In this document: in pieces, positions 1-16,277 of the stretch | Numbering within the stretch: position 1 is the stretch's first letter | How the letters are laid out: each line of letters begins with the position of its first letter | Source: SLRI01 sp964460465 | GTDB lineage: Bacteria > Pseudomonadota > Alphaproteobacteria > Geminicoccales > Geminicoccaceae | DNA: 64,000 bases | Direction: 5' to 3' | Assembly (NCBI GenBank): GCA_964460465.1 | Contig: CAYWSB010000008.1 | Location: 4,789 to 68,788 of the forward strand | Translations under genes and position numbers: made by a program | Notes under the pieces: generated by a model | What the model saw: only the letters and a program-made list of their open reading frames with translations | Databases searched by the model: none | What the model was told of the DNA's origin: nothing

Positions 1-246
1 GTTGCGCTCGGCCGGGGTCAGCCGGGTGACGTCCCGGCCGTCGTAGAGCACCCGGCCCTGGCTCGGCCGCAGGAGCCCCGAGATGATGTTGAGGAGCGTG
101 GTCTTGCCGCAGCCCGACGGCCCGAGCAGGGCGTACGCACCGCCGCTCTCCCAGGCGAAGTCGAGCTCCTTGAGCGCATAGTCGGCCGGGCCCCTGGGGT
201 CCGCCGCGTAGCTGTGTGCCAGCTTCTGGAAATCGATGCGGGCCAT
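1..246 (-). CDS. glpT: Glycerol ABC transporter ATP-binding protein, GlpT-like (partial, N-terminal 82 residues)
   Basis: The gene runs off the left edge, so only the first 82 residues are visible. They begin MARIDFQKLAHSYAADP and contain a clear Walker A, GPSGCGKT at residues 42-49. The ATG at 246-244 lies 12 bp after the stop of the upstream ABC ATPase gene. Two successive ATPase genes behind glpD match the glpS-glpT arrangement of the rhizobial GlpSTPQUV glycerol importer, in which the two ATPases form a heterodimer on the inner membrane. The identity as GlpT therefore rests on context more than on the short sequence. A MalK/UgpC-type sugar ATPase is the alternative. The remaining transporter genes would lie beyond the window. 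Confidence 0.75.
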   Translation of the reverse strand, partial: MARIDFQKLAHSYAADPRGPADYALKELDFAWESGGAYALLGPSGCGKTTLLNIISGLLRPSQGRVLYDGRDVTRLTPAERN

Positions 247-258
247 GCGCGCTCCGGG

Positions 259-1355
<1,097 letters not shown>

Positions 1356-1359
<4 letters not shown>

Positions 1360-2384
1360 GGCAGTCCCTCGGCGCGGAGCGGCCGGCTCATCAGGGCCTC
1401 GATGGCATCGTCGAGCGTGAGCGCGCCGGCGAGGATCTCGGCCACGGCATGGACGATCGGCGTCGCCACGCGGTGGCGCCGCGCGAGCCGGTCGACGACC
1501 GCCGCCGTCCAGTAGCCCTCGACGACGCCGCCCTCGGCGAGGGCCGCCTCGGCGGTGCTGCCCCGGCCCAGCGCCATGCCGAAGGCGGTGTTGCGCGAGG
1601 TGGCGCTGAGGGCGGTCAGCATCAGGTCGCCGAGGCCGGAGAGGCCCATCAGCGTCTCGGTCCGGGCACCCATCGCCTGCCCCAGCCCGGCGAGCTCGGC
1701 CAGGCCCCGGGTCAGCAGCGCCGCCCGCGCGTTCTCGCCCAGCCCCTTGCCGATGACCAGGCCGGCGGCGATCGCGAGGACGTTCTTGACCGCCCCGCCG
1801 ATCTCGACGCCGGTGCGGTCGTCGGTCCAGTAGACCCGAAGATGCGGGCCGCTCAGCCGCTCGGCGAGGGCGCGACCGAGGGCCCGATCCTCGACCCCGA
1901 GCGTCAGGGCCGTCGGCAGCCCCTTCGCCACCTCGGCGGCGAAGCTCGGCCCCGACAGGCAGGCCACCGTCGTCCCGGGCCATTCCCGCTCGACCACCTC
2001 GCTCAGCAGGAGGTCGGTGTCGCGCTCGAAGCCCTTGGCACAGATCAACGCGACGCCGGGCACGGCGCCGCGGCGCCGCCCGCACACCGCGCGGATGGAC
2101 TGGGCCGGCACGACCAGAAGGACGACGTCGCAGCCGAGGGCGAGGTCGAAATCGGCCGTGGCGGTGATGCCGGGCTCCAGCGCGAGAGCCGGGAAGACCC
2201 GGGGCGAGCGGTGCGTCGCGGCGATGGCGGCGACGACCTCGGGGTCGCGATCCCAGAGGACGACCCGGTTGCCGCCGCGGGCCGCCGCCTGGGCGAGCGC
2301 CGTGCCCCAGGCGCCGGCGCCGACGACACCGATGCGGCCACGCGCGCCCGGCGCCCCGGCACCGGTGTCGGCCACGGCCGTCAT
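1356..2384 (-). CDS. gpsA: Glycerol-3-phosphate dehydrogenase [NAD(P)+]
   Basis: The protein has 342 residues, the usual length for GpsA. The N-terminal Rossmann motif VVGAGAWG lies near residues 20-27. The catalytic lysine region reads EIGGAVKNVLAIAAG, followed by GENARAALLTRGLAE. The enzyme interconverts dihydroxyacetone phosphate and sn-glycerol-3-phosphate in the cytosol and normally supplies phospholipid synthesis. Its ATG at 2384 overlaps the glpD stop by 4 bp and its own stop overlaps glpS by 4 bp, so it is embedded and probably translationally coupled in a glycerol catabolic operon. This is unusual because gpsA is commonly found elsewhere. Upstream in-frame codons lie inside glpD and are unlikely starts. 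Confidence 0.93.
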
Positions 2385-3919
2385 GCGGCGACCGGGCGCT
2401 TCTGGTGCTCGCGGCACCACGCCTGGACGCGGGTCCTGGCCGCCTCGTCGAGATGCAGGCCGAGCTTGGAGCGGCGCCAGAGCACATCCTCGGCGGTCAG
2501 CGCCCACTCGTGCGTCACGAGATAGTCGAGCTCTGCCTCGTAGAGGTCGCCGCCGAGGTTCTGCCCGAGATCGTTCAGCCCCTGCCTCCCCGCAACGATC
2601 AGTTCAACGCGCGAACCATAAGCGCGCGCCAGACGCGTCGCAAGCGGCCCCGGCAGCCAGGGATGGCGGGCCTCGAGCGCGGCCAGGAAGCCGGCGAAAT
2701 CGGCGCCCGGCAGGTCGCCGCCCGGCAGCGGCGCCGTCGCGGTCCAGGGGCCGGCCGCAGCCCCGAGCAGCGGTGCCAGGCGGTCCATCGCGTGCTCGGC
2801 GAGCTTGCGATAGGTGGTGATCTTGCCGCCGAAGATGGACAGGAGCGGCGCCTCGTCGCCGCCGCCGTCGAGATCGAAGACGTAGTCGCGGGTCACCGCC
2901 GAGGCGTCGCCGCTGGCGTCGTCGAAGAGCGGGCGCACCCCGGCATAGCTCCAGACGATGTCGGCGGCGCCCACCTGCCGCCGGAAGTAGCGGTTCACGA
3001 CCGCGCAGAGGTAGTCGATCTCCGCGGGCGTGATCGCGACCGAGCGGGGGTCGCCATCGTACTCGACATCGGTCGTGCCGATCAGGCTGTAGTCGCCCTC
3101 GAACGGAATGACGAAGACGATCCGCTTGTCGGTGTTCTGCAGGATGTAGGGATGCGCCCCGTCGTGCAGCCGAGGCACGATGATGTGCGAGCCCTTGATC
3201 AGCCGGACCCGCTTCCTGGTCGTGTCCTGGTCGAGCGCCTCCTTGAGCAGGCGGGAGACCCAGGGGCCGGCGGCGTTGACCAGTGCCCGGCCGGCGACCT
3301 GTCGCCGCTCGCCGGTCGCCGTGTCCTCGAGCTCGACCACCCACTGGTCGCCCTCGCGCCGGGCGCGCGTGCAGGCGGTGCGGGTGAGGACCGTAGCACC
3401 GCGCTCCCGGGCGTCGATGGCGTTGAGCACGACCAGCCGGCTGTCCATCACCCAGCAGTCGCTGTAGGTGAAGCCCTTCGTCACCCAGTCCTGCAGCGGG
3501 TCGCCATACGGCCCCGGCGCTGCGAGATCGACCGCGGCGGAGCCCGGCAAAACCTTGCGGCCGCCCAGATGGTCGTAGAGGAAGAGCCCCAGCCGGATCA
3601 GCCAGGCAGGACGCTGCTCGGGGCTGTGCGGCAGGACGAAGGTCAGCGGCCAGATGATGTGCGGTGCGGCTGCCAGCAGCACCTCGCGCTCGATCAGCGC
3701 CTCCCTGACCAGCCGGAACTCGTAGTGCTCGAGGTAGCGCAGCCCGCCGTGGATCAGCTTGGACGACCAGGACGAGGTGTGGCTCGCCAGGTCGTCGCGC
3801 TCGACCAGCAGCACCGAGAGCCCGCGGCCGGCCGCGTCCCGGGCGATGCCGGCGCCGTTGATGCCGCCACCGACGACGACGAGGTCATACTGATCCCGGC
3901 TGGCCAAGCGCGCCTCCAT
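2381..3919 (-). CDS. glpD: Aerobic glycerol-3-phosphate dehydrogenase
   Basis: The protein has 512 residues, full length for GlpD. The FAD-binding dinucleotide motif VVGGGINGAGIARDAAGRG lies near residues 14-32, and a second conserved block is WSSKLIHGGLRYLE. The enzyme oxidises glycerol-3-phosphate to dihydroxyacetone phosphate at the membrane and passes electrons to quinone. It is the first gene of the operon, with the ATG at 3919. The 95-bp leader contains an inverted repeat GCGAAAA/TTTTCGC at 3963-3987 that could be a GlpR (DeoR-family) operator. Its stop is coupled to gpsA by ATGA. Confidence 0.95.
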   Translation of the reverse strand: MEARLASRDQYDLVVVGGGINGAGIARDAAGRGLSVLLVERDDLASHTSSWSSKLIHGGLRYLEHYEFRLVREALIEREVLLAAAPHIIWPLTFVLPHSPEQRPAWLIRLGLFLYDHLGGRKVLPGSAAVDLAAPGPYGDPLQDWVTKGFTYSDCWVMDSRLVVLNAIDARERGATVLTRTACTRARREGDQWVVELEDTATGERRQVAGRALVNAAGPWVSRLLKEALDQDTTRKRVRLIKGSHIIVPRLHDGAHPYILQNTDKRIVFVIPFEGDYSLIGTTDVEYDGDPRSVAITPAEIDYLCAVVNRYFRRQVGAADIVWSYAGVRPLFDDASGDASAVTRDYVFDLDGGGDEAPLLSIFGGKITTYRKLAEHAMDRLAPLLGAAAGPWTATAPLPGGDLPGADFAGFLAALEARHPWLPGPLATRLARAYGSRVELIVAGRQGLNDLGQNLGGDLYEAELDYLVTHEWALTAEDVLWRRSKLGLHLDEAARTRVQAWCREHQKRPVAA

Positions 3920-3962
3920 CGGCTCTGATCCGAACCCTAGTCGCGACGATTGATGATCACAA

Positions 3963-3987
3963 GCGAAAATCGGGCGCGCGTTTTCGC
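3963..3987. promoter_or_regulatory. Inverted repeat upstream of glpD, candidate GlpR operator
   Basis: GCGAAAA (3963-3969) and TTTTCGC (3981-3987) form a perfect 7-bp inverted repeat with an 11-bp spacer, about 45 bp upstream of the glpD ATG. DeoR-family regulators such as GlpR often bind GAAA/TTTC-type repeats. No glpR gene is in the window, so the assignment is an inference. A weak terminator for the upstream hydrolase gene is less likely, since the stem is AT-rich and has no following T-run. Confidence 0.4.
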
Positions 3988-4014
3988 AAAGACGTGCGGT
4001 CGGGCGCCGTTCGC

Positions 4015-4815
4015 TTACGAATGTCGGTCACCCAGGAAGCGCTGCACCGCCTCGAGGAACGGTCGCGGCTGCTCGGCATGCAGCCAGTGCCCGGCGCCGG
4101 CCAGGGTCTCGAAGGCCACGGCCGGCATCAGCCGGCGGAACGCCGCCTCGCCCGCGGCATCCACATAGTGGCTGGCCGAGCCGTGGATGGCGAGGACGGG
4201 GCCCTCGTAGCTGCGGTCGGCATAGGCCTCGGGCCAGCCTGTGAGCGCGCGGATCGAGGCGTCGAGCACGGCCAGGTTGGGCTTCCAGGCGGCTCGTCCG
4301 GTGGCGTCGAAATCCAGGTTCTGCAGCAGGAACTGGCGCACGCCGGTATCGGCGATCACCGGGGCCAGCGCCGCGTCCGCCGCCGCCCGGCGATCGATCC
4401 GCCCGAGGTCCAGACCTCGGAGCGCCCCGATCAGCTCCTCGAAGTCGTGCGCATAGGCGACCGGGGCGATGTCGGCGACGATGGCGCTCAGGACGCGTTC
4501 GGGTGCGGTCAGCGCCACCGCCATCGCCACCTTGCCGCCCATGCTGTGGCCGAGCAGGTGGAAGTGCCGGAGCCCTTCGCGGTCGGCGAAGGCGAGCACG
4601 TCGGCGGTCATGCTCGGATAGTCCATGACGTCGGACCAGGGCGAGGCGCCGTGGTTGCGCAGATCGAGCAGGAACACCCGCCGCGAGCGCGCCAGCGCCT
4701 TGCCGTGCGCCTGCCAGTTGCGCGACGAGCCCAGGAGCCCGTGCATCACCATGAGCGGGGCCGCCGCCTCGGGGCCGTCGAGGGCCCGGGCCGCCAGCGC
4801 GACGCTCTCGCTCAC
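4015..4815 (-). CDS. Alpha/beta hydrolase, YbfF-like esterase
   Basis: The protein has 266 residues. Motifs are the oxyanion region HGLLGSSRNW near the N terminus, the nucleophile elbow GHSMGG with its serine, and the C-terminal catalytic histidine in GAGHWLHAE. This pattern matches the YbfF/acyl-CoA thioesterase-esterase group of the fold. I chose the GTG at 4815-4813, which overlaps the TGA of the methyltransferase gene as GTGA; a longer frame would run deep into that gene. Coupling with a cyclopropane-fatty-acid synthase-like enzyme hints at acyl-chain or membrane-lipid chemistry, but the substrate is unknown. Confidence 0.82.
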   Translation of the reverse strand: MSESVALAARALDGPEAAAPLMVMHGLLGSSRNWQAHGKALARSRRVFLLDLRNHGASPWSDVMDYPSMTADVLAFADREGLRHFHLLGHSMGGKVAMAVALTAPERVLSAIVADIAPVAYAHDFEELIGALRGLDLGRIDRRAAADAALAPVIADTGVRQFLLQNLDFDATGRAAWKPNLAVLDASIRALTGWPEAYADRSYEGPVLAIHGSASHYVDAAGEAAFRRLMPAVAFETLAGAGHWLHAEQPRPFLEAVQRFLGDRHS

Positions 4816-6053
4816 GCCACCAGCCGGTAGCGCCTGGGCTCGGCCCTGGCGTGCCGCGCCTCCTCGCTCGCGATGTAGTCGCGGGTCAGCGGCACGGCCC
4901 GGCGATCCTTGGCGAGCTGGATCTGGAACACCATCCCGTCCATGCAGCGGAAGAAGGCCTCCGAGCCCGCCAGATAGAATTCCCACATCCGGCAGAACCG
5001 CTCGTCGTAGAGCTCGGCCGCCCGGTCCCAGTTGGCGACGAACCGCTCGCGCCAGGCCTTGAGCGTCTCGGCATAGTGCAGGCGCAGGATCTCGACGTCG
5101 GTGACCCAGAGCCCGGCCCGCTCCACCGCCGGCAGGATCTCGGACAGCGCCGGGATGTAGCCGCCCGGGAAGATGTACTTGCGGACGAAGGCGGCGGTGG
5201 CGGCGGGGCCGGCGGCACGCCCGATCGAGTGGATCACCGCCACCCCGTCATCGGCCAGCCGTGCGGCCACGAGGCGGAAATAGGCGTCGTAGTGGTTGAC
5301 GCCCACGTGCTCGAGCATGCCGACCGAGACGATCCGGTCGAAGGTGCCCGTCGTCTCGCGATAGTCCTGGATGAGGAACCGGACGCGGCCCTCGAGCCCC
5401 GCCACCCGCACCCGCCGCATGGCATAGTCGTGCTGCTCGACGGAGAGGGTGAGGCCGGTGACGTCGACCTCGTCCACCTGGGCGCAATAGATGCCGAGCC
5501 CGCCCCAGCCGGCGCCGATGTCGAGCACCTTCTGCCCGGGCCTGAGCAGCAGCTTGGCCGCGAGGTGCCGCTTCTTGTGGAGCTGGGCCTCGTCGAGCGT
5601 GGCCGTGGGCTCGGGGAAGTAGGCGCAGGAGTACTGCCGGTCGGAATCGAGGAACAGGCGGTAGAGCTCGCTCGACAGGTCGTAGTGGTGGGCGACGTTG
5701 CGGCGTGCCCGCGGCACCGGATTGTATTGGTGGAACCGGCGCAGGAGGCCGGCGAAGCGGGCGGCGACGCTGCCCCAGTTGTTGCCGCCCAGGCGCTGGA
5801 AGTTGACCGAGCCGATCTCGATGACGTCGAGGATCGAGCCCTCCTCGAGGACGATCCGGCCGTCCATGTAGCCCTCGCCGAGCGCCAGCTCCGGATGCAG
5901 CAGCAGTCGCGACTCGATCTGGCGGTCGGCGAGACGGATCGTGGCCTTCGGTCCGGGATCCGTGCCCCTGAAGCAATGGGTGCGGCCCCGGGCGTCGACC
6001 ACGGTGAGCTCGCCGTAGCGGATGAGATGATGCAGCATGCCGGCGATCAGCAT
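4812..6053 (-). CDS. cfa: Cyclopropane-fatty-acyl-phospholipid synthase family protein
   Basis: The protein has 413 residues. An N-terminal lipid-binding region (about 1-110) precedes the HHYDLSSELYRLFLD block, the SAM motif VLDIGAGWGGLGIY (176-189) and VGMLEHVG (about 244-251), all characteristic of CFA/mycolic acid methyltransferases. It would transfer a methylene group from S-adenosylmethionine to unsaturated phospholipid acyl chains at the inner membrane. It lies upstream of, and overlaps, a hydrolase gene. The ATG at 6053 gives the longest form; M6 at 6038 is an alternative. A palindromic operator candidate lies about 47 bp upstream. Because several paralogues usually exist, the exact product is uncertain. 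Confidence 0.85.
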   Translation of the reverse strand: MLIAGMLHHLIRYGELTVVDARGRTHCFRGTDPGPKATIRLADRQIESRLLLHPELALGEGYMDGRIVLEEGSILDVIEIGSVNFQRLGGNNWGSVAARFAGLLRRFHQYNPVPRARRNVAHHYDLSSELYRLFLDSDRQYSCAYFPEPTATLDEAQLHKKRHLAAKLLLRPGQKVLDIGAGWGGLGIYCAQVDEVDVTGLTLSVEQHDYAMRRVRVAGLEGRVRFLIQDYRETTGTFDRIVSVGMLEHVGVNHYDAYFRLVAARLADDGVAVIHSIGRAAGPAATAAFVRKYIFPGGYIPALSEILPAVERAGLWVTDVEILRLHYAETLKAWRERFVANWDRAAELYDERFCRMWEFYLAGSEAFFRCMDGMVFQIQLAKDRRAVPLTRDYIASEEARHARAEPRRYRLVA

Positions 6054-6099
6054 TGCGACCCCCGTCGGCTAGGTTTCTCTCCCTTTCCTGCCGTCGAAG

Positions 6100-6121
6100 A
6101 TTGCTACCAATCGGTAGCGAT
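6100..6121. promoter_or_regulatory. Near-perfect palindrome ahead of cfa, candidate TetR-type operator
   Basis: ATTGCTACC-AATC-GGTAGCGAT is a 22-bp near-palindrome (GCTACC/GGTAGC core with a 4-bp spacer) in the 116-bp gap between glgB and cfa. The TACC-N4-GGTA shape is common for TetR-family operators. It sits where it would control cfa. No cognate regulator gene is adjacent. Confidence 0.4.
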
Positions 6122-6169
6122 GACAACGCCAAACTGCCTTCAGGCGGCGTCGCTCGGCGCCCGGGCCGC

Positions 6170-8390
6170 TCAGCCGCCGATCGTGTAGGCCAGGGTGGCA
6201 AGCGGCGGCAACGTCAGGTTGATGGAGTGCGGCCTGCCGTGCCAGGGGGTCGGCTCAGCGGCCACCACGGGCCCGCTGCCGATGCCGCTGCCGCCGAAGC
6301 GCGGCGCGTCGGTGTTCAGGGCCTCGTGGTAGTCGCCGGGCAGCGGCACGCCGATCCGGTAGCCGTGCCGCACCACCGGCGTGAAGTTGCAGACGACGAT
6401 GGTGACCGCCCCGGGCGTGCTCCCCTTGCGCAGAAAGCTGAGCACGCTCTGCTCGTTGTCGGCGGCGTCGATCCACTCGAAGCCGTCGGGCTCGCAATCC
6501 TTCTCGTGCAGGTCGGGGCGGCCGCGGTAGAGCTGGTTGAGGTCGCGCACCAGGAGCTGCACGCCCTTGTGCAGGGCATCGTCGAGCAGGTGCCAGTCGA
6601 GACTGAAGCGGTAGTTCCACTCCCGCTCCTGGCCGAACTCCGCCCCCATGAAGAGCAGCTTCTTGCCCGGGTGGGTCCACATGAAGCCGAGATAGGCCCT
6701 AAGATTGGCGAATTTCTGCCAGCGGTCGCCGGGCATCCGGCCGAGCAGCGAGCCCTTGCCGTGGACCACCTCGTCGTGGCTGATCGGCAGGACGAAATTC
6801 TCGGAGAAGGCGTAGAGCAGGCCGAAGGTGAGGTTGTTCTGGTGGTAGCGCCGGTGCACCGGGTCCTCGCCGATATAGTGCAAGGTGTCGTGCATCCAGC
6901 CCATGTTCCACTTGTAGCCGAAGCCGAGCCCGCCGAGATAGGTCGGCCGCGACACGCCGGGCCAGGCGGTCGATTCCTCGGCGATCGAGGTGGCCCCCCT
7001 GGCCTCGCCGTAGAGCAGCTCGTTCAGGCGCTTGAGGAAGGCGATGGCCTCGAGGTTCTCGTTGCCGCCGTGCTCGTTGGGCACCCACTCGCCGGCCTTT
7101 CGCGAGTAGTCGAGGTAGAGCATCGAGGCCACGGCATCGACGCGGATGCCGTCGATGTGGAACTTGTCGAGCCAATAGAGGGCGTTGGCGTGGAGGAAGT
7201 TGGCGACCTCGCGCCGGCCGTAGTTGTAGATCAGCGTGTTCCAGTCCTGGTGGAAGCCCTTCCTCGGGTCCTGGTGCTCGTAGAGCCCGGTGCCGTCGAA
7301 GCTGGCGAGGCCGTGCGCGTCGGTGGGGAAGTGGCCCGGCACCCAGTCGATCAGCACGCCGATGCCGGCGGCATGCGCCGCATCGACGAAGGCCGCGAAC
7401 TCCTCGGCGGTGCCGTGGCGGATGGTGGGCGCGAACAGGCCCACCGGCTGGTAGCCCCACGAGCCGTCGAACGGGTACTCGGAGATCGGCATCAGCTCGA
7501 TGTGGGTGAAGCCCATCTCCTTGACGTAGTCGACCAGGCGGTCGGCGAGCTCGGCGTAGGAGAGGTAGCGGTTGCCCTCCTCCGGCACGCGCATCCACGA
7601 GCCCAGATGCACCTCGTAGATGCTGATCGGCGCCGAGCGCGCCTGCGCCGCCTCGCGCCGCTCGAGCCAGGCGGCGTCCTGCCAGTCGTGCCGAACGAGG
7701 CCGTGCACCACCGAGGCGTTGGCCGGCGGATGCTCGGCGCGAAAGCCGACGGGATCGGCCTTCAAGGGCAGGATCTCGCCCTTGGGGCCGACCAGCTCGA
7801 ACTTGTAGACCTCGCCCTTGCCGAGCCCGGGGACGAACAGCTCGAAGCAGCCGCACTCGATCCGCTTGCGCATCGGATGCCGGCGGCCGTCCCAGTTGTT
7901 GAAGGGCCCGACCACCGAGGCGCGCCGCGCGTTGGGCGCCCAGACGGCGAAGCTGACGCCGTGGACACCGTCCATCTCGGTCGGATGGGCGCCGAGCTTC
8001 TCGTAGAGCCGGAGATGGCTGCCCTCGGCCAGGAGGTAGGCGTCCATCTCGCCCAGAACGTGGCCGAAGCGGTAGGGGTCCTCGATCTCCACGGGCGCAC
8101 CCGTGCCCCAGTCGACGAGGAAGCGGTAGGCGAAGCGCTCCTTCTTGCGCGGCACCCGGGCGGCGAAGAAGCCCGCCTCGTGCAGCCGCTCGAGCGCCAC
8201 GATCTTCTTGCCGGTCGCCGCATCGAGCAGCTCGACCAGCGCCGCCCCCGGCTGGAAGGTGCGCACCACCAGGCCGCCGGCGGCCTCGTGCATCCCGAAC
8301 AGGCCGAACGGGTTCTCGTGCCGTGCCGCGACCACGGCTTCGATCTCGGCCGCGGGTGCGAGCGCCGGTGCCGCCTTTCTCGCCTTGGTC

Positions 8391-8398
<8 letters not shown>
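6170..8398 (-). CDS. glgB: 1,4-alpha-glucan branching enzyme
   Basis: The protein has 742 residues, normal for GlgB. An N-terminal carbohydrate-binding module (FGLFGMHE, then VWAPNARRASVVGPFNNWDG) precedes the GH13 barrel. Catalytic motifs are DGIRVDAVASMLYLDY (nucleophile Asp), SIAEESTAWP (acid Glu) and ISHDEVVHGK (third carboxylate). It introduces alpha-1,6 branches into the linear glucan built by GlgE. The ATG at 8398 (MAETKARK) overlaps the last 8 bp of treS, so the two are translationally coupled. It is the third and last gene of the GlgE-pathway operon. Confidence 0.96.
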
Positions 8399-11708
<3,310 letters not shown>

Positions 11709-11719
11709 CGTTGTTGTTC

Positions 11720-14932
<3,213 letters not shown>

Positions 14933-14938
14933 CGTACT

Positions 14939-14944
14939 CCTCCT
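14939..14944 (-). promoter_or_regulatory. Ribosome binding site that decides the glgE start
   Basis: The minus strand reads AGGAGG-AGTACG-CTG, a full Shine-Dalgarno match with a 6-nt spacer to a CTG at 14932-14930. The next in-frame start candidate, GTG at 14794, has no comparable site. This favours the 1070-residue product starting at the non-canonical CTG. Confidence 0.55.
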
Positions 14945-15057
14945 TGCCGTGTGCGCTGGGTCCGAGCATACCGCCTGTGCCGTTCTTGTGAACCGGGCAG
15001 CGGCAATTAGCGGTTTCAGCCTCGCCTGGGGCGCCGGACGACGGCGCTGACGGTCAA

Positions 15058-15099
15058 GGAGCAGGGCGGCGGTCGGCTCCGCGACCGGCGCCCTGCTCC
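15058..15099 (-). terminator. Long hairpin downstream of the coiled-coil gene
   Basis: GGAGCAGGGCG (15058-15068) pairs with CGCCCTGCTCC (15089-15099), and an inner CGGTCG/CGACCG continues the stem around a 6-nt loop. It begins 14 nt after the stop of the small minus-strand gene and lies before glgE. There is only a short T-poor tail, so it is terminator-like or an mRNA 3' stabiliser rather than a textbook intrinsic terminator. Confidence 0.6.
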
Positions 15100-15113
15100 C
15101 GTGACCTGCGGGA

Positions 15114-15401
15114 TCAGCCGAAGCGCTTCATCGCATCCTGCCAGGCCTTGGCCATGTCGGTCCAGGCCCGCTCCATCCCGCCCCGCATGTCGGCCCAGGC
15201 ATGCTCGCTCGCGTTCTGCAGCTCGTGCAGCTTCTGCTGGCCCTTCTTCTGGTACTCGACCAGCTCCTTCACCTGCCTGTCGTACTGGATGCGCGCATCG
15301 GCGGCGGCCTTGTCGGCCTGGGCGCGCAGCTTGTCGATCTCGGCCTGCCATTCCTTCAGCTGGGCTTCGAGCTTCTGCTCGTAGGCGTTCTTCTCGCTCA
15401 T
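15114..15401 (-). CDS. Small coiled-coil protein, sll1863-stress-response-like
   Basis: This is a 95-residue, highly charged, almost entirely helical protein: MSEKNAYEQKLEAQLKEWQAE near the start, a KAAADARIQYDRQVKELVEY segment, and a Trp-containing tail (AWADMRGGMERAWTDMAKAW). It has no signal peptide or membrane segment. It resembles the short cytosolic coiled-coil proteins annotated as sll1863-type stress proteins. The function is unknown. A GAGGA ribosome-binding site lies 7 nt before the ATG and a strong hairpin follows the stop, so it looks like a monocistronic, well expressed gene. Confidence 0.75.
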   Translation of the reverse strand: MSEKNAYEQKLEAQLKEWQAEIDKLRAQADKAAADARIQYDRQVKELVEYQKKGQQKLHELQNASEHAWADMRGGMERAWTDMAKAWQDAMKRFG

Positions 15402-15507
15402 CGGCGCGTCCTCCCTCGGTTCGGCTCAATGGTCGGCAGGAAGGAGACTAGCCGATCCGCCCTTTGCTGCCAAACGCGCACGCGGACAGGGCCGGCGGAC
15501 GACCGTC

Positions 15508-16269
15508 TCAGCCGGTCGGCTTGCCGGACACCTTGGCCAGGACGTTCGCGAGCTCGGCCGGAAACGGGAAGACGATGGTGTTGGTCCGGTCGTTGGCGAT
15601 CTCGTGCAGCGCCGACAGATAGCGCAGCTGCATCGCTTCCGGCGCCAGGGCCAGGACCTTGCCGGCGTCGACCAGCCGCTCGGCCGCCTGGAACTCGCCC
15701 TCGGCGTTGATGATCTTGGCCCGCCTGATGCGCTCGGCCTCGGCCTGCTTGGCGATGGCACGCACCATGGTCTCGTCGATGTCGACGTGCTTGAGCTCGA
15801 CATTGGCGACCTTGACCCCCCAGGCGGCGGTCTGCCGGTCGAGGATCTCCTGGATGTCGTCGTTGATCTTGTCGCGCTCGGCCAGCATCTCGTCGAGCTC
15901 GTGCTTGCCGAGCACCGAGCGGAGCGTGGTCTGGGCCAACTCGGAGGTCGCCGAGGCGAAGTCCTCGACCTGGATCACCGCCTTGTCCGCCTCGATGACG
16001 CGGAAATAGATGACGGCGTTGACCTTCACCGAGACGTTGTCGTGGCTGATCAGGTCCTGCGACGGCACGTCGAGCACGCGGGTCCGGAGATCGACCCGGA
16101 CCATGGTCTGCAGCCCCGGGATGATCAGGATCAGGCCCGGCCCCTTCACCTTCCAGAACCGGCCGAGCATGAACACCACGGCGCGCTCGTACTCGCGCAT
16201 GATGCGCAGCGACATGAGCACGATGACGACCGGGATGAGGAGCAGGGCGAAGAGCGGCTCGAAGAACAT
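15508..16269 (-). CDS. SPFH/Band 7 (stomatin-like) membrane protein
   Basis: The protein has 253 residues. One N-terminal membrane segment (about 4-20, LFALLLIPVVIVLMSL) precedes a stomatin-type SPFH domain: YERAVVFMLGRF, PGLILIIPGLQTMVRVDLR, ELAQTTLRSVLGKHELDEML and AERIRRAKIINAEGEFQAA. It would oligomerise in membrane microdomains. The gene follows nfeD by 8 bp on the same strand, and such nfeD-slipin pairs are widely conserved; the NfeD protease is known in archaeal homologues to cleave the stomatin C terminus. The ATG at 16269 starts directly before the hydrophobic segment. Confidence 0.93.
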   Translation of the reverse strand: MFFEPLFALLLIPVVIVLMSLRIMREYERAVVFMLGRFWKVKGPGLILIIPGLQTMVRVDLRTRVLDVPSQDLISHDNVSVKVNAVIYFRVIEADKAVIQVEDFASATSELAQTTLRSVLGKHELDEMLAERDKINDDIQEILDRQTAAWGVKVANVELKHVDIDETMVRAIAKQAEAERIRRAKIINAEGEFQAAERLVDAGKVLALAPEAMQLRYLSALHEIANDRTNTIVFPFPAELANVLAKVSGKPTG

Positions 16270-16277
16270 GATATCTC

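Noticed and set aside
2405..3928. 507-codon open frame on the plus strand opposite glpD
   Set aside because: It is a shadow frame caused by high GC content. The minus strand encodes a full GlpD with recognisable motifs, and the plus-strand translation has no family pattern.
3951..3961. TGATGATCACA near the glpD leader as a copy of the TGTGATCAC operator
   Set aside because: Only a half-site matches, and the gene is unrelated to the cluster. The GCGAAAA/TTTTCGC repeat beside it is the better operator candidate.
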